Positions 1 through 8,508 of a stretch of 64,000 nucleotides of DNA are shown here, piece after piece. The translations under genes and the position numbers were made by a program. Source of the DNA: an uncultured Porphyromonadaceae bacterium. GTDB taxonomy: Bacteria; Bacteroidota; Bacteroidia; Bacteroidales; Muribaculaceae. The DNA lies in the NCBI GenBank assembly GCA_947177685.1, contig CAMWVE010000007.1, forward strand, positions 1 through 64,000. Reading direction: 5' to 3'. The notes below the pieces were generated by a model. It had not been told where the DNA came from. It saw nothing but the letters and a program-made list of their open reading frames with translations, and made no database searches. Numbering within the stretch: position 1 is the stretch's first letter; each line of letters opens with the position of its first letter.

Positions 1-7
1 TTTGAGA

Positions 8-39
8 TTTGGAAATGCCCTTCTTTTTTGTTATCTTTG
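8..39 (+). promoter_or_regulatory. Bacteroidetes-type promoter at left edge
   Basis: A TTTG element at 8-11 is followed after 20 nt by TATCTTTG at 32-39, matching the Bacteroidetes primary promoter pattern TTTG-N19-21-TAnnTTTG. Transcription would begin near 45 and run rightward through the hairpin cluster towards the HTH gene at 523. No convincing gene lies between. Both boxes are seen directly; use of the promoter is inferred. Confidence 0.6.
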
Positions 40-355
40 CAGAGCATTTGACCCAGATATCTGTCTTCATGTCACGATATAATTATGAAGATACACACGG
101 ATGGACATCGTTAGACACGTATATGGGAAGATTGCTGAAGAGAGTTCTTTGAATGTATGTAGAGACAGGTCTATCCATAAAACTGCCTGTGTATGTCCTT
201 CCATAGAGTTCAACCTTATTTTGGATTTATGTTTGTTGGGAACTTCTTATCGAACGATGTATGCAACAGTATTTGAATTTACCTCTCTTAATATATAGCA
301 ATATAGCTTTCGATCTAATTACCTATATAGATAGGTATCTATAGCCCTATGGCCG
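40..355. other. Intergenic stretch without a convincing gene
   Basis: Apart from the promoter at its left edge this stretch holds only a 65-codon open frame (101-298) with no recognisable domain or family look, and a short inverted repeat ACCTAT-ATAG-ATAGGT around 321-336. It probably forms the 5' part of the leader that continues into the hairpin cluster at 376-506. Confidence 0.4.
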
Positions 356-375
356 TCAGGCTGTCGGCAACCAGT

Positions 376-506
376 GATGCGTGAGCATCCGAAGCCCCTC
401 CCGGCAGTGAGGGAAGCGGCACTGCGAAGTGTCGGATAAATGCTGCCATCCCCGTCGGCATACGTGCCGACGGAAGCAATTCGAGAACAATACGGATGTT
501 GTTCTC
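376..506 (+). ncRNA. Cluster of five stable hairpins, candidate structured RNA or leader
   Basis: Five consecutive hairpins can be read directly. They are 376-389 (5 bp, GTGA loop), 396-413 (5 bp), 417-434 (7 bp, GCGA loop), 452-473 (9 perfect bp, TACG loop) and 483-506 (8 bp). Two loops are of the GNRA type and one of the UNCG type, the classes enriched in functional RNAs. The segment is clearly GC-richer than its surroundings and ends 16 nt before the start codon at 523. It could be a structured leader of the HTH gene, a small RNA, or a conserved part of a mobile element. The function is unknown; strand is assigned from the upstream promoter. Confidence 0.45.
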
Positions 507-522
507 AAATTCCAAATAGAAT

Positions 523-837
523 ATGCCCAAATCATTGAGTAATTCTTATTCCAACAACACACAATCACCCCTCATGCTCCTGATACCCCAAGAAGAATGG
601 CAATCACTGCATGAGAAACTTGACCGACTGACCGACATGGTCGAGAAAACCCAAAGAGGCAGCTCTAACTCCGACTGGCTCGAATCTGAAGAAGCGCGAA
701 AACTCCTCGGCATCTCACCCAAAACATGGCAGAACTACCGCGACCAACGCCTCATCCCCTTCTCCCAGATTGGCCGCAAAATCTACGTCAACCAAGCCGA
801 TATTGACAATTTTCTCCACAAGCATAGAATTGGATAA
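523..837 (+). CDS. Excisionase-like helix-turn-helix DNA-binding protein
   Basis: Small protein of 104 residues. The N-terminal half (about 17-45) is a charged helix of the IPQEEWQSLHEKLDRL type. The C-terminal half (about 49-104) is a MerR/excisionase-like winged helix: a helix-turn-helix around EEARKLLGISPKTWQNY, then a wing with GRKIYV and the final NQADIDNFL helix. Such proteins are common in Bacteroidales integrative elements, where they act as excision or transfer regulators or as orphan DNA-binding proteins. The start at 523 was kept, but Met18 (574) would also give a complete domain. It sits alone behind the hairpin cluster, with no integrase or mobilisation gene in view. Confidence 0.75.
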   Translation: MPKSLSNSYSNNTQSPLMLLIPQEEWQSLHEKLDRLTDMVEKTQRGSSNSDWLESEEARKLLGISPKTWQNYRDQRLIPFSQIGRKIYVNQADIDNFLHKHRIG

Positions 838-1057
838 TAGAAGCACAATCTTATGCTCCGAATGGTTACACCTAACAGAATCAAATATTTGTATGTGTAT
901 CCTCTTGCTGTATATTAAAAGCAAAAAATCCTGACAAATGGCATCCGTAAAAGTCAAATTTCGTCAATCCACAATTGACAGGCATGAATGAAGCATCATT
1001 ATCAGATTCTTCCTTACCAAATCTTAACAATATGGAGCACGTGGTCTATGACTTCTA
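838..1057. other. Intergenic gap between convergent genes
   Basis: About 220 nt between the HTH gene and the end of the leftward helicase. I see no RNA gene, clear terminator hairpin or conserved small gene here. Confidence 0.4.
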
Positions 1058-4018
1058 TTATTCGCTACATATAACTTGTAAATCTATTGCGGAGACATCA
1101 AAAAGATACTGTTTGACATTTCCCAATAGGATAAGCATTTCTTCAGTGATATTTTGTTTACTCATTCCGGGTTGAACGATTGCAATATGGAATCGCAATT
1201 CCCGTGAATTTAAAGCTTGTTCCCTATATCGCTCGACATCGTTAACATCTCCCTTTAAAATTGATGAAGAATATCCATTCTTAATTTTTCTTTCGTTTCT
1301 TGATAGCATTTGATCAAATATCTTCTTGCTAAGAAGATATTTCCATCGAACAGATTTAATAGCCTGACCGCAAACTTGGTACAGGTTATTAATGTCTTGG
1401 GATACTTTACCCCTGAGTGCAAACTTCAAATGGTATAGTGTTATATCAATACCATTCTCTGTTTCGTTAATACCTATCAAATCTGCCACTTCGCCTGAAC
1501 CGTCATCATCAATAATAACTTTGTAATCATTCCAAATGATTTGACTAAAAACATACTGTATGGAATCCTTACGTAGTTCACGCGTTTTTTTATCCCATTG
1601 GGATTCTTTCGTTAGATCTACCTTACTCCAATCAACAGGTATTAGGTTCTCACGTACAAATTTAGGAGTGTGCATTGGCGCATCTATGAGATGATTCCCG
1701 TACAATACACTTCCATCTGCAAAATAAATTTTTGGGACAACGTCTGAAAAAAACTCGTTTATTGTTTCTTCCGATCTGCCTCTAATAAAATTTACAGCTT
1801 TATCTAATGGAGAAATGATGTCATATATAGGCCCATTTTCTCCTATATGACATTTCGCCTTAACGCAAAATGCATCATTCTCTATACTAAAATACAGATA
1901 TTGGTCATTTGATTGGTCAATATCAACACTTAGTGAACAGTCTTCAAATGAAACTACATCCTTTCCATATTGCAGCTGCAATATGCTGTGTTCATATACT
2001 TCTTCCCCCCAATCAAAATTAAGGGGGGAAACCTTAGGATAATGGGTTATAGTTCGATATTTCAACATTCCCTCCAATACTTCGTCCGGATCAATAGCAT
2101 CATTAAAAACCAGACTTCCCGCCTCCATACACCATTTTCTGAACTGACATAAATTAGCACGTTCTCTAGACCAGAGTTTACCTTTGAAAGATGCGCCCAA
2201 GCTTTTTTTGGCACCATCTCGGTATCCTATACCAAAAATGTTGTTTTTTGCAAGTTTATTTCTTTGCAGCGAATCGATACCATCTTGAACACTGCTTCCA
2301 AAGAAAGATTGGAACGATATGTCCTTCCCTTCCGGCCTCCTAGTTCCCACATTAGTAAGCATAAGTCTTTTAATATCGGCAAAGACTCTAAACACATTAT
2401 TCCCTGATAAATGAGTAACAGGACCAAATATTGGCTCCAAAAAATTCTCGCCTTTTAATTTAATGGTAGAGTTAAGATATATCCTTTTATGTAGCGCGTC
2501 GAAGTAGACCACAATCAAGTCCCATGTTAGATTTTCAATACTGCTCACATCTCCCCAATCAACTGAGGAAAATTTTCCTAAAACCACGACAAGCATATCA
2601 TTGGTATGTGCGGAACGTTGATATTTATATTGTTTTACCAATGATGATTTTTCTTTCCAAGCCTCCCAGTTTGTAGTAGCAGAGCGACAAGTGAATATTT
2701 CTGCGCTCATTGCAGGCCGAATATCGTTAATCGATATTTCATCTAAGAGCGACCCTTTAAAATTCCGCATAAAATCATTTACAGTATGCTCTTCCTTCGT
2801 CCGACCATCGCTAATTCGAGGCAGAAGAATATTCCAATCAGCGTCTTGCTGGTATAACTGTACTAACTCATCTTTGATGGGGCTATAAGCTATGTTGGTC
2901 ACAAAACTCGCATTCCCCAGATTTTTGGAAGTTCTGGTAAATCTTCCAATGAACTGAAGAGTTATAGGCAAACTTTGACGTTCATCATGCACTGCGGCGA
3001 TCTTTAGTTCGGGAAGGTCGTATCCTTCACCAAGCATATTCACACAAATAATTATCCGATGTTTGAAATCCTTAATAGCTGAAAGAATATCCTTTTTCCC
3101 AGCAGACTGGCTATGTATAAGTACGGGGTTAAACTCGTCATACTTCTGGTAAATTGCATAGATTTGCTCAGCTCTCTTCTTATCTTTACAGCGAGCCATA
3201 AGAATATGGTTATATCCATTTTTCAAGTCCTCACGCAGTATTCTTACAGCTTCCTCAGCTATGGCAATATCACCATCCTCTCGGTTATACTTCATTACTG
3301 GACGGAATTTTATTGGTTTATAATATCCGTCTTCCTGTGCCATTTTCAAGGAATAATTAAATAGAATTTTTCCATCCAGACGTTTGCCATCATTTCTGAA
3401 AGGTGTTGCGGTAAAGAGTAAAACTTTATCTTTTCTGAAATTTGATATGAAGGTTGCCCATGTGTTGGCTTTGCTATGATGAGCCTCGTCAACAATGAGA
3501 AAATCTACATTGCTTGCGATATATCTCACAAGAGAATGCTCAAGTCCAGTAACGGATGCCATTGTCGTCACGATGACATTTGAATTGGCAATGAGTTTTG
3601 TCCATTCATCTTTAGTTTTTCCACCTATTACAATATTGACATTTGGCAGGAGAGCATCCTCTTCAACAATACCAAAGTCTTTTAGAACACCAAGAGTTTT
3701 ATACTTATTGGCTATCTGAGTACGGAGGCTGTCAGAGGGCACAATAACCAAAGTCCGAACACACTGATTGGCAACCAAAAAGGATAGCATCGTCTCTGTT
3801 TTGCCTGTTCCTGTAGGCATCACAATAATTCCATTTTCATTTTGTCCACATTCAAGATGCGCTAGAATAGAATGCAAGGCTCCAATCTGAGGTGGGCGGA
3901 GTCCAAACTGTCCTTTGTTGGTTTTTGAAGGTTTTACTTCTTTTTTGAAGTGAAACTTTTCAGTCCAAGATGTAGCAATATCTTCAGGTGTAAAAAAAGT
4001 CTTGTTGGATGTCATCAT
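1058..4018 (-). CDS. SF2 DEAH helicase with nuclease-like C-terminal region
   Basis: Protein of 986 residues. Helicase motifs are plain: a Q-like RPPQ near 41, Walker A MPTGTGKTET at 67-76, DEAH (IVDEAHHSK), FTATPFR, and motif VI QFIGRFTRTSKN. These belong to the SF2 type seen in restriction enzymes and anti-phage helicases. Near the C-terminus, IIDDDGSGEVADLIG followed by IDITLYHLKFA and a helix with Q residues resembles a PD-(D/E)xK nuclease core with His in the ExK motif (HLK); this is inference. The gene reads away from the XRE/WYL pair and the restriction operon, with a 140-nt shared regulatory gap. It probably acts on invading DNA as an accessory or independent defence gene. Two adjacent ATG codons (4018, 4015) could start it. 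Confidence 0.75.
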   Translation of the reverse strand: MMTSNKTFFTPEDIATSWTEKFHFKKEVKPSKTNKGQFGLRPPQIGALHSILAHLECGQNENGIIVMPTGTGKTETMLSFLVANQCVRTLVIVPSDSLRTQIANKYKTLGVLKDFGIVEEDALLPNVNIVIGGKTKDEWTKLIANSNVIVTTMASVTGLEHSLVRYIASNVDFLIVDEAHHSKANTWATFISNFRKDKVLLFTATPFRNDGKRLDGKILFNYSLKMAQEDGYYKPIKFRPVMKYNREDGDIAIAEEAVRILREDLKNGYNHILMARCKDKKRAEQIYAIYQKYDEFNPVLIHSQSAGKKDILSAIKDFKHRIIICVNMLGEGYDLPELKIAAVHDERQSLPITLQFIGRFTRTSKNLGNASFVTNIAYSPIKDELVQLYQQDADWNILLPRISDGRTKEEHTVNDFMRNFKGSLLDEISINDIRPAMSAEIFTCRSATTNWEAWKEKSSLVKQYKYQRSAHTNDMLVVVLGKFSSVDWGDVSSIENLTWDLIVVYFDALHKRIYLNSTIKLKGENFLEPIFGPVTHLSGNNVFRVFADIKRLMLTNVGTRRPEGKDISFQSFFGSSVQDGIDSLQRNKLAKNNIFGIGYRDGAKKSLGASFKGKLWSRERANLCQFRKWCMEAGSLVFNDAIDPDEVLEGMLKYRTITHYPKVSPLNFDWGEEVYEHSILQLQYGKDVVSFEDCSLSVDIDQSNDQYLYFSIENDAFCVKAKCHIGENGPIYDIISPLDKAVNFIRGRSEETINEFFSDVVPKIYFADGSVLYGNHLIDAPMHTPKFVRENLIPVDWSKVDLTKESQWDKKTRELRKDSIQYVFSQIIWNDYKVIIDDDGSGEVADLIGINETENGIDITLYHLKFALRGKVSQDINNLYQVCGQAIKSVRWKYLLSKKIFDQMLSRNERKIKNGYSSSILKGDVNDVERYREQALNSRELRFHIAIVQPGMSKQNITEEMLILLGNVKQYLFDVSAIDLQVICSE

Positions 4019-4077
4019 TCATTTATAATCCAGGTTTGCTCTGGCATCCACTTGGAGTCGGAGGGAGGATTCAACTG

Positions 4078-4136
4078 CAAAGTTAATAAAATTTCTCTAA
4101 TATATTATGATAATTCGGAATAATTCAGTAAATTTG
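4078..4136. promoter_or_regulatory. Divergent promoter region, helicase / XRE regulator
   Basis: TAACTTTG on the minus strand (4078-4085) fits the -7 element for the helicase, 60 nt from its start. TAAATTTG on the plus strand (4129-4136) fits the -7 element for the XRE gene, 22 nt before its ATG. Neither has a good TTTG at the -33 spacing. Two TAATTC copies (4111-4116 and 4121-4126), 10 nt apart, lie between them and could be regulator contacts. The divergent layout suggests that the XRE or WYL protein controls both sides. Confidence 0.4.
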
Positions 4137-4158
4137 CGTTTGATTCAATTTTAAAATA

Positions 4159-4374
4159 ATGGAAAGAGACTTTAATAGAATAAAAGTAGTTTTAGCAGAA
4201 AAGAAACGGACCAATAAATGGTTAGCTGAGAAATTAGGTAAGGATCCAGCGACGGTTTCTAAGTGGTGTACTAATTCCGCCCAACCCGGTGTTGAGACCT
4301 TATTTTCTATTGCTGAATGCCTAGAAGTCAAGGTTAAGGATTTACTTAACGACACTATTAAGGTCTCCGACTAA
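4159..4374 (+). CDS. XRE-family transcriptional regulator
   Basis: Protein of 71 residues that is almost entirely one Cro/C1-type helix-turn-helix. The NKWLAEKLGKDPATVSKW segment (about 19-36) is the HTH, followed by GVETLFSIAECLEVKVKDLL, the usual XRE tail. Small stand-alone XRE proteins next to restriction genes often act as repressors or controllers. It precedes the WYL regulator by 14 nt and is probably co-transcribed with it. The target is not known; the divergent gap to the helicase and the promoter before 5453 are the obvious candidates. Confidence 0.85.
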   Translation: MERDFNRIKVVLAEKKRTNKWLAEKLGKDPATVSKWCTNSAQPGVETLFSIAECLEVKVKDLLNDTIKVSD

Positions 4375-4388
4375 CGATAATATTTGTT

Positions 4389-5414
4389 TTGGCTACTAAT
4401 AAAAACGCTCGCCTCCGTTACGAAGCTCTTGACAAGTGTTTGTGTAACTTTTCTCGCAAGTACTACATAGAGGACTTGCAGAAAGCATGCTGTGACTATT
4501 TAACAAAAGAACTCAGTACCGATACAACGGTAAGTAAGCGTCAGATTTATGCCGATTTGAAGGAAATGGAGTTATCTCCGTCAATGCAAGCACCAATAGT
4601 CGCTTATCAAGATGGACAGCGCAAGTATTACCGCTATTCGCATGAAGGTTTCTCTATCGTAGATCTGACTGATGAAGAGTTGCTGGGGCTTGAAACTACA
4701 GTCAATATGCTTGCTTCATTTCGTGGAATGCCGCAATTTGACTGGATGGCCGATATTATTCGAAAACTTAAAAAGAAATACAAGGTTTCTGAAAACCAGC
4801 GAAATATTCTATCCTTTGATTCAAATGTCGATTTACGAGGGATTGACAGATTCAAAGAACTGTTCAATTTCATCATCAACGAACAACCAATAAAAATCAC
4901 ATACGAGCCATTCAGTAAACCGGCTTTTGATGCAGAAATCCATCCATATTATCTAAAACAATACAATAATCGGTGGTTTATACTCGGTTACAACCCCGAG
5001 TACAAAGACATTTCGGTTTTTGCACTCGATAGAATCAAAAAGGTGGAATCTCTGAACGTTGATTTTATACAAGATACACTTATTGAAGACCCATTTGATT
5101 ACTTCTTCGATGTGATTGGTACAACAATCCCCAATCATGGCGAGATTGAAAAGGTAGTCTTGAAATTTTCGCCAAAGCGTTATCAATACGTTTCGGCAAA
5201 ACCTATCCATCATACACAAAAATCTAATGATATTAACTGTACTATCACCATTGAAGTAATACCCAATAAAGAACTTGAAGCCATAATTCTAGGCTTTGGT
5301 AAAGACGTGGAAGTACTCGAACCCGAGCATCTGCGAAATGAGATTATTGAGATCATGAAAGAGAGTTGTAAAAAATATGGACTTTTGAAGAATGACAGCA
5401 AAAGTCCTCTGTAA
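4389..5414 (+). CDS. WYL-domain transcriptional regulator (TTG start)
   Basis: Protein of 341 residues. It has an N-terminal winged-helix part (about 8-70, with SKRQIYADLKEME), a middle helical linker, and a WYL domain from about 140 to 230 (EQPIKITYEPF, HPYYLKQYNNRWFILGYN, FALDRIKKV) with the usual C-terminal extension (KFSP..., ending GFGKDVEVLEP). WYL proteins sense nucleic-acid or nucleotide ligands and commonly repress phage-defence operons. The reading frame opens with TTG at 4389; the sequence ATNKNARLRYEALDKCL after it looks like the normal N-terminus of Bacteroidales WYL proteins, and no in-frame ATG occurs until about residue 56. It lies 38 nt before the restriction operon it probably regulates. 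Confidence 0.85.
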   Translation: MATNKNARLRYEALDKCLCNFSRKYYIEDLQKACCDYLTKELSTDTTVSKRQIYADLKEMELSPSMQAPIVAYQDGQRKYYRYSHEGFSIVDLTDEELLGLETTVNMLASFRGMPQFDWMADIIRKLKKKYKVSENQRNILSFDSNVDLRGIDRFKELFNFIINEQPIKITYEPFSKPAFDAEIHPYYLKQYNNRWFILGYNPEYKDISVFALDRIKKVESLNVDFIQDTLIEDPFDYFFDVIGTTIPNHGEIEKVVLKFSPKRYQYVSAKPIHHTQKSNDINCTITIEVIPNKELEAIILGFGKDVEVLEPEHLRNEIIEIMKESCKKYGLLKNDSKSPL

Positions 5415-5419
5415 CTTTG
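5412..5419 (+). promoter_or_regulatory. -7 element before the seven-gene restriction operon
   Basis: A perfect TAACTTTG overlaps the stop codon of the WYL gene, 33 nt before the ATG at 5453. A TTTG at 5384-5387 lies upstream at 24 nt, somewhat more than the usual 19-21. It could give the operon its own WYL-controllable promoter, apart from read-through from the regulator genes. Confidence 0.45.
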
Positions 5420-5452
5420 CAGCATCAAAACGAAACATAAAATTTTAAGCTT

Positions 5453-8400
5453 ATGCTCAACACAACTTCTACCTCCGCTGCCCAGTTTGTAAAGTTCAAC
5501 GAGATCTTCACTGATTCCGCTAAAACAGTAACCGATACCACTCTCGGCCAAATCTTTAGCGAGGATAATTTTGCAAAGGGATGGAACGATATATATGTGA
5601 GGCCTTCATCCCTTCCCAATGGAACGGTTGAAAAAGGGATGCGTTGTATCACTTCCCCCACTATTCTTATCACCACCAAGAATGCGAGGATGGCATTCGT
5701 TTTGGCATCTAAAGAAGAACCGGTATATTTTACTGCCGAAGATGTGCAACTTGCGGATGGATCGTTCATGCTATCGTATAGCTTTCTTCCTGTTATAACT
5801 CCGGAATACATATACTATATGTGTAAATACGGAATATGGGAGAAGATAATCAACCATTTCAAGAATGGTCTCCCTTATAAGGATGAACAATTTGAATTAT
5901 ATGTTGACGATGACCGACTGTCATGGGAAAGGGTTGGCAAAGATACGCTTGTAAGAGGATGGAGTAAAGATTCATCCAAATGCACAAGTGTTGAAACATT
6001 AGCAACCATCACTGTTCCGATGCTTAAGAATGGTATTGCCGATTTTTCCTTGCCTTCTTTGTCAGAACAACAAGAACTCGTTGAAGGTGCTATCTCCCAC
6101 GAGAACAAAATTTCGGAAGCAAGTAAACCCAAGTACGAAGTCTCTGATCTCGTAAATAAATACATGGCTTTTACTAAAAGTCATGTATTATTCCGATCCT
6201 CCTGTATAGGTCTCCTAGGAGAGGCTTATCGAATAGCAGCCGGTAATCATGCAAAGATCGAGGTGTTGGATATACTCAATGAATACGAGTTCAAGAAAGA
6301 TGTCCTCACTGTAGAGGAACTGTCCTTTCTCTCAAAGCATCTTAATGAGGTTTTTGCTTTAGTCGTAGCTTCGAATGGGATTACACACCATCCAACTTAT
6401 GGATTTGTTCAGCCGCAGGAAGTTACTGACTTTATGTGCAAAATTGCTTCATTCCCGGAAAACGTGACCGTTTATAATCCTTTCGCAGGTTCAAACTCAT
6501 ATGCGATTGCACTTCCGAACCATGTAGTTGGAGAAGAATTGAATAGCACTACATGGGCACTCGGTCAGATTCATTTATTCGCAAATCACGCCGAACAACG
6601 AACTGATATTACTTTGGGAGATTCCTTTACCTCAATGAGATCTCCCGAAAAATTCTCGGCTATTGTCACGTCCCCGGTATTTCTCATAGAAGAAGGACAT
6701 GAAATCTCCGATATTGTCAATATGCTCTATGACAAATTAGAGGATGGAGGTAAATTGGTTTGTATCGTATCGGCCGGATTCCTTTTCCGTAAAGATCGGA
6801 AAGTGCGTACTGTTCGAGATAGACTCATCAAAGACAGAGCAATCTCGTCGGTTATCATGTTACCCTCAAATATCTTCACGGGAACCGGAGTGTCGCAAGC
6901 CGCTCTTGTAATTACCAAAGGTGTTCCCAATGAGGAAATAATGTTTGCCGATGCTACCGGATATACTCGCTTCGCAAAAAGCGTATATCGTGCAACGACT
7001 TTTGATTCAGATCAATTCCTTAAAGATCTTGAAGATGAGGTGGTGGATTACTTTGAAAGAGGTCGTACAATTGATGACACAACCATAGGGGCTTCAATTG
7101 ACTATTCCGAACTTGTCGATTCAGATTTGACTCCGGCACGATATTTGACACCTAAACCTTCCGATGGGATTGCTCTATCTGAAATAGCTACTGAGGTGGA
7201 AGAACTTCGTGGCAAAGATATTTCAGCAGAGTACTTCCTTACCGGTTCGTCAATTCCATCGGCAATGCACCGTAAGCCATTTGTTCCGGTTAAAGTCGAA
7301 GATGGGAAGGTATCAACCGTAAAAAAGCATGTACTGATTCCTGAAAATGCAGTGATTCTCGCTATCGTTAGCGGCAACATACGCACTGTATATACAGAAG
7401 GTTTCACTGGGAAGATAGCTTTTCCATCTGGCTTTATTAAGATTCTAAAGCCCACCAATGGTATTAGCGCAAAATATCTTGCTGCTCTCTTATCAACTAA
7501 GATAGTGGCAGACCAAATCAAAGCTCAGACTGTTGGGTCAATAATTCCACGCTTGAACAAACTGGATCTGAGCCAGATTATTATACCTCATCACTGTACG
7601 GTTGAGGAAAGAGAACAGCTTATTGCCGAGGTTTTATCCTCGGAAATGAGCGACTTGGAAAGTGAACTGCAAGTAACACTGGATAATCAAAAACGTGAGG
7701 TGCGAAGCACCCGCCACGCCATGATCCAGACTCTTTCCGCACTATCTTCAAACTGGGAACAGTTGAAGATGTTTGCTGAACTTCATGACGAGGGCATTAA
7801 GTTGTCTGATACTATTGGCCGTATCAATCCGATTTCTGTCAAGGATTTGATGGGAAGTATCGGATATGCCATGTCCACTCTTCAAAGACAGGTTGAATCT
7901 CTGCGCTTTGAGAAACCGGATTGGGGCAAGGATACAGAAATCAATCCTTATAAGTTCATCAACGACTATATTGCCACCCATTCTTCTCCTTCTGTTAGAA
8001 TGGTGAACATCGGCAATGACAATGTTGTGGACTTCCCTTACTTCGACGAGGAGACAGGCGAAGCAAAATATGAGCATTCTGATGCAGCCGAAATCTTCTA
8101 TGCTCCTGTAAGATTGCTTGAGCGAATCTTTAACAATATCGTAGCTAATGCAAAAGCTCATGGCTTTACTGCTGATTCTACGAATAATGAGATTCGGTTC
8201 GACTGGAAGTCGGAAGATTCGGGTATCGTGATCACGATTGCCAATAACGGACTTCCTCTAAAAGAAGGTGTATCTGGAGACGATGTCTTAATGAGTGGCT
8301 TTACCACTGCACTCAATGAGGATGCGTCTGACGGCACACTCCATTCCGGTCAAGGAGGATTTGAGATCAAGTCACTTATGGAGGGACTCGGAACGGTAGA

Positions 8401-8494
8401 GGTCATATCTCAACCTGATGCAGAGTTCCCTGTGATATACAAGCTCACATTTGAGAAGACCAATTTTGAAACTATTGATCTTTTTGAAGACTAA
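5453..8494 (+). CDS. Type I methyltransferase/specificity-like protein fused to a histidine-kinase ATPase
   Basis: Protein of 1013 residues with an unusual architecture. Residues about 30-212 resemble a specificity-subunit half ending in LPSLSEQQELV (200-210). Residues about 300-560 follow the HsdM methyltransferase fold, with a motif I-like NPFAGSNS at 342-348, but the catalytic NPPF is replaced by TSPVF (406-410), so methylation is doubtful. A second specificity-like segment spans about 580-730 (PRLNKLDLSQIIIP). Then comes a helical region with a candidate phospho-acceptor His755 (RHAMIQTLSAL). It ends in a histidine-kinase-type ATPase domain: N-box NNIVANAKAHG (894-904), ANNG (930-933) and SGQGG (965-969). 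The next gene is a receiver protein. My inference is a cytoplasmic sensor kinase whose input module reads DNA or binds the restriction complex. No transmembrane segment is seen. Confidence 0.75.
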   Translation: MLNTTSTSAAQFVKFNEIFTDSAKTVTDTTLGQIFSEDNFAKGWNDIYVRPSSLPNGTVEKGMRCITSPTILITTKNARMAFVLASKEEPVYFTAEDVQLADGSFMLSYSFLPVITPEYIYYMCKYGIWEKIINHFKNGLPYKDEQFELYVDDDRLSWERVGKDTLVRGWSKDSSKCTSVETLATITVPMLKNGIADFSLPSLSEQQELVEGAISHENKISEASKPKYEVSDLVNKYMAFTKSHVLFRSSCIGLLGEAYRIAAGNHAKIEVLDILNEYEFKKDVLTVEELSFLSKHLNEVFALVVASNGITHHPTYGFVQPQEVTDFMCKIASFPENVTVYNPFAGSNSYAIALPNHVVGEELNSTTWALGQIHLFANHAEQRTDITLGDSFTSMRSPEKFSAIVTSPVFLIEEGHEISDIVNMLYDKLEDGGKLVCIVSAGFLFRKDRKVRTVRDRLIKDRAISSVIMLPSNIFTGTGVSQAALVITKGVPNEEIMFADATGYTRFAKSVYRATTFDSDQFLKDLEDEVVDYFERGRTIDDTTIGASIDYSELVDSDLTPARYLTPKPSDGIALSEIATEVEELRGKDISAEYFLTGSSIPSAMHRKPFVPVKVEDGKVSTVKKHVLIPENAVILAIVSGNIRTVYTEGFTGKIAFPSGFIKILKPTNGISAKYLAALLSTKIVADQIKAQTVGSIIPRLNKLDLSQIIIPHHCTVEEREQLIAEVLSSEMSDLESELQVTLDNQKREVRSTRHAMIQTLSALSSNWEQLKMFAELHDEGIKLSDTIGRINPISVKDLMGSIGYAMSTLQRQVESLRFEKPDWGKDTEINPYKFINDYIATHSSPSVRMVNIGNDNVVDFPYFDEETGEAKYEHSDAAEIFYAPVRLLERIFNNIVANAKAHGFTADSTNNEIRFDWKSEDSGIVITIANNGLPLKEGVSGDDVLMSGFTTALNEDASDGTLHSGQGGFEIKSLMEGLGTVEVISQPDAEFPVIYKLTFEKTNFETIDLFED

Positions 8495-8508
8495 AAATAT
8501 TTACGACT

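Noticed and set aside
101..298. Open frame of 65 codons near the left edge
   Set aside because: No domain, no plausible start context and unusual composition; it lies in what looks like a leader region.
339..530. Open frame on the minus strand over the hairpin cluster
   Set aside because: It is explained by the GC-rich inverted repeats; no known fold. A coding role cannot be fully excluded and is noted as a test for the RNA hypothesis.
5453..8494. Second active methyltransferase
   Set aside because: The catalytic motif reads TSPVF in place of (N/D/S)PP(Y/F), and the kinase-type domain dominates the C-terminus.
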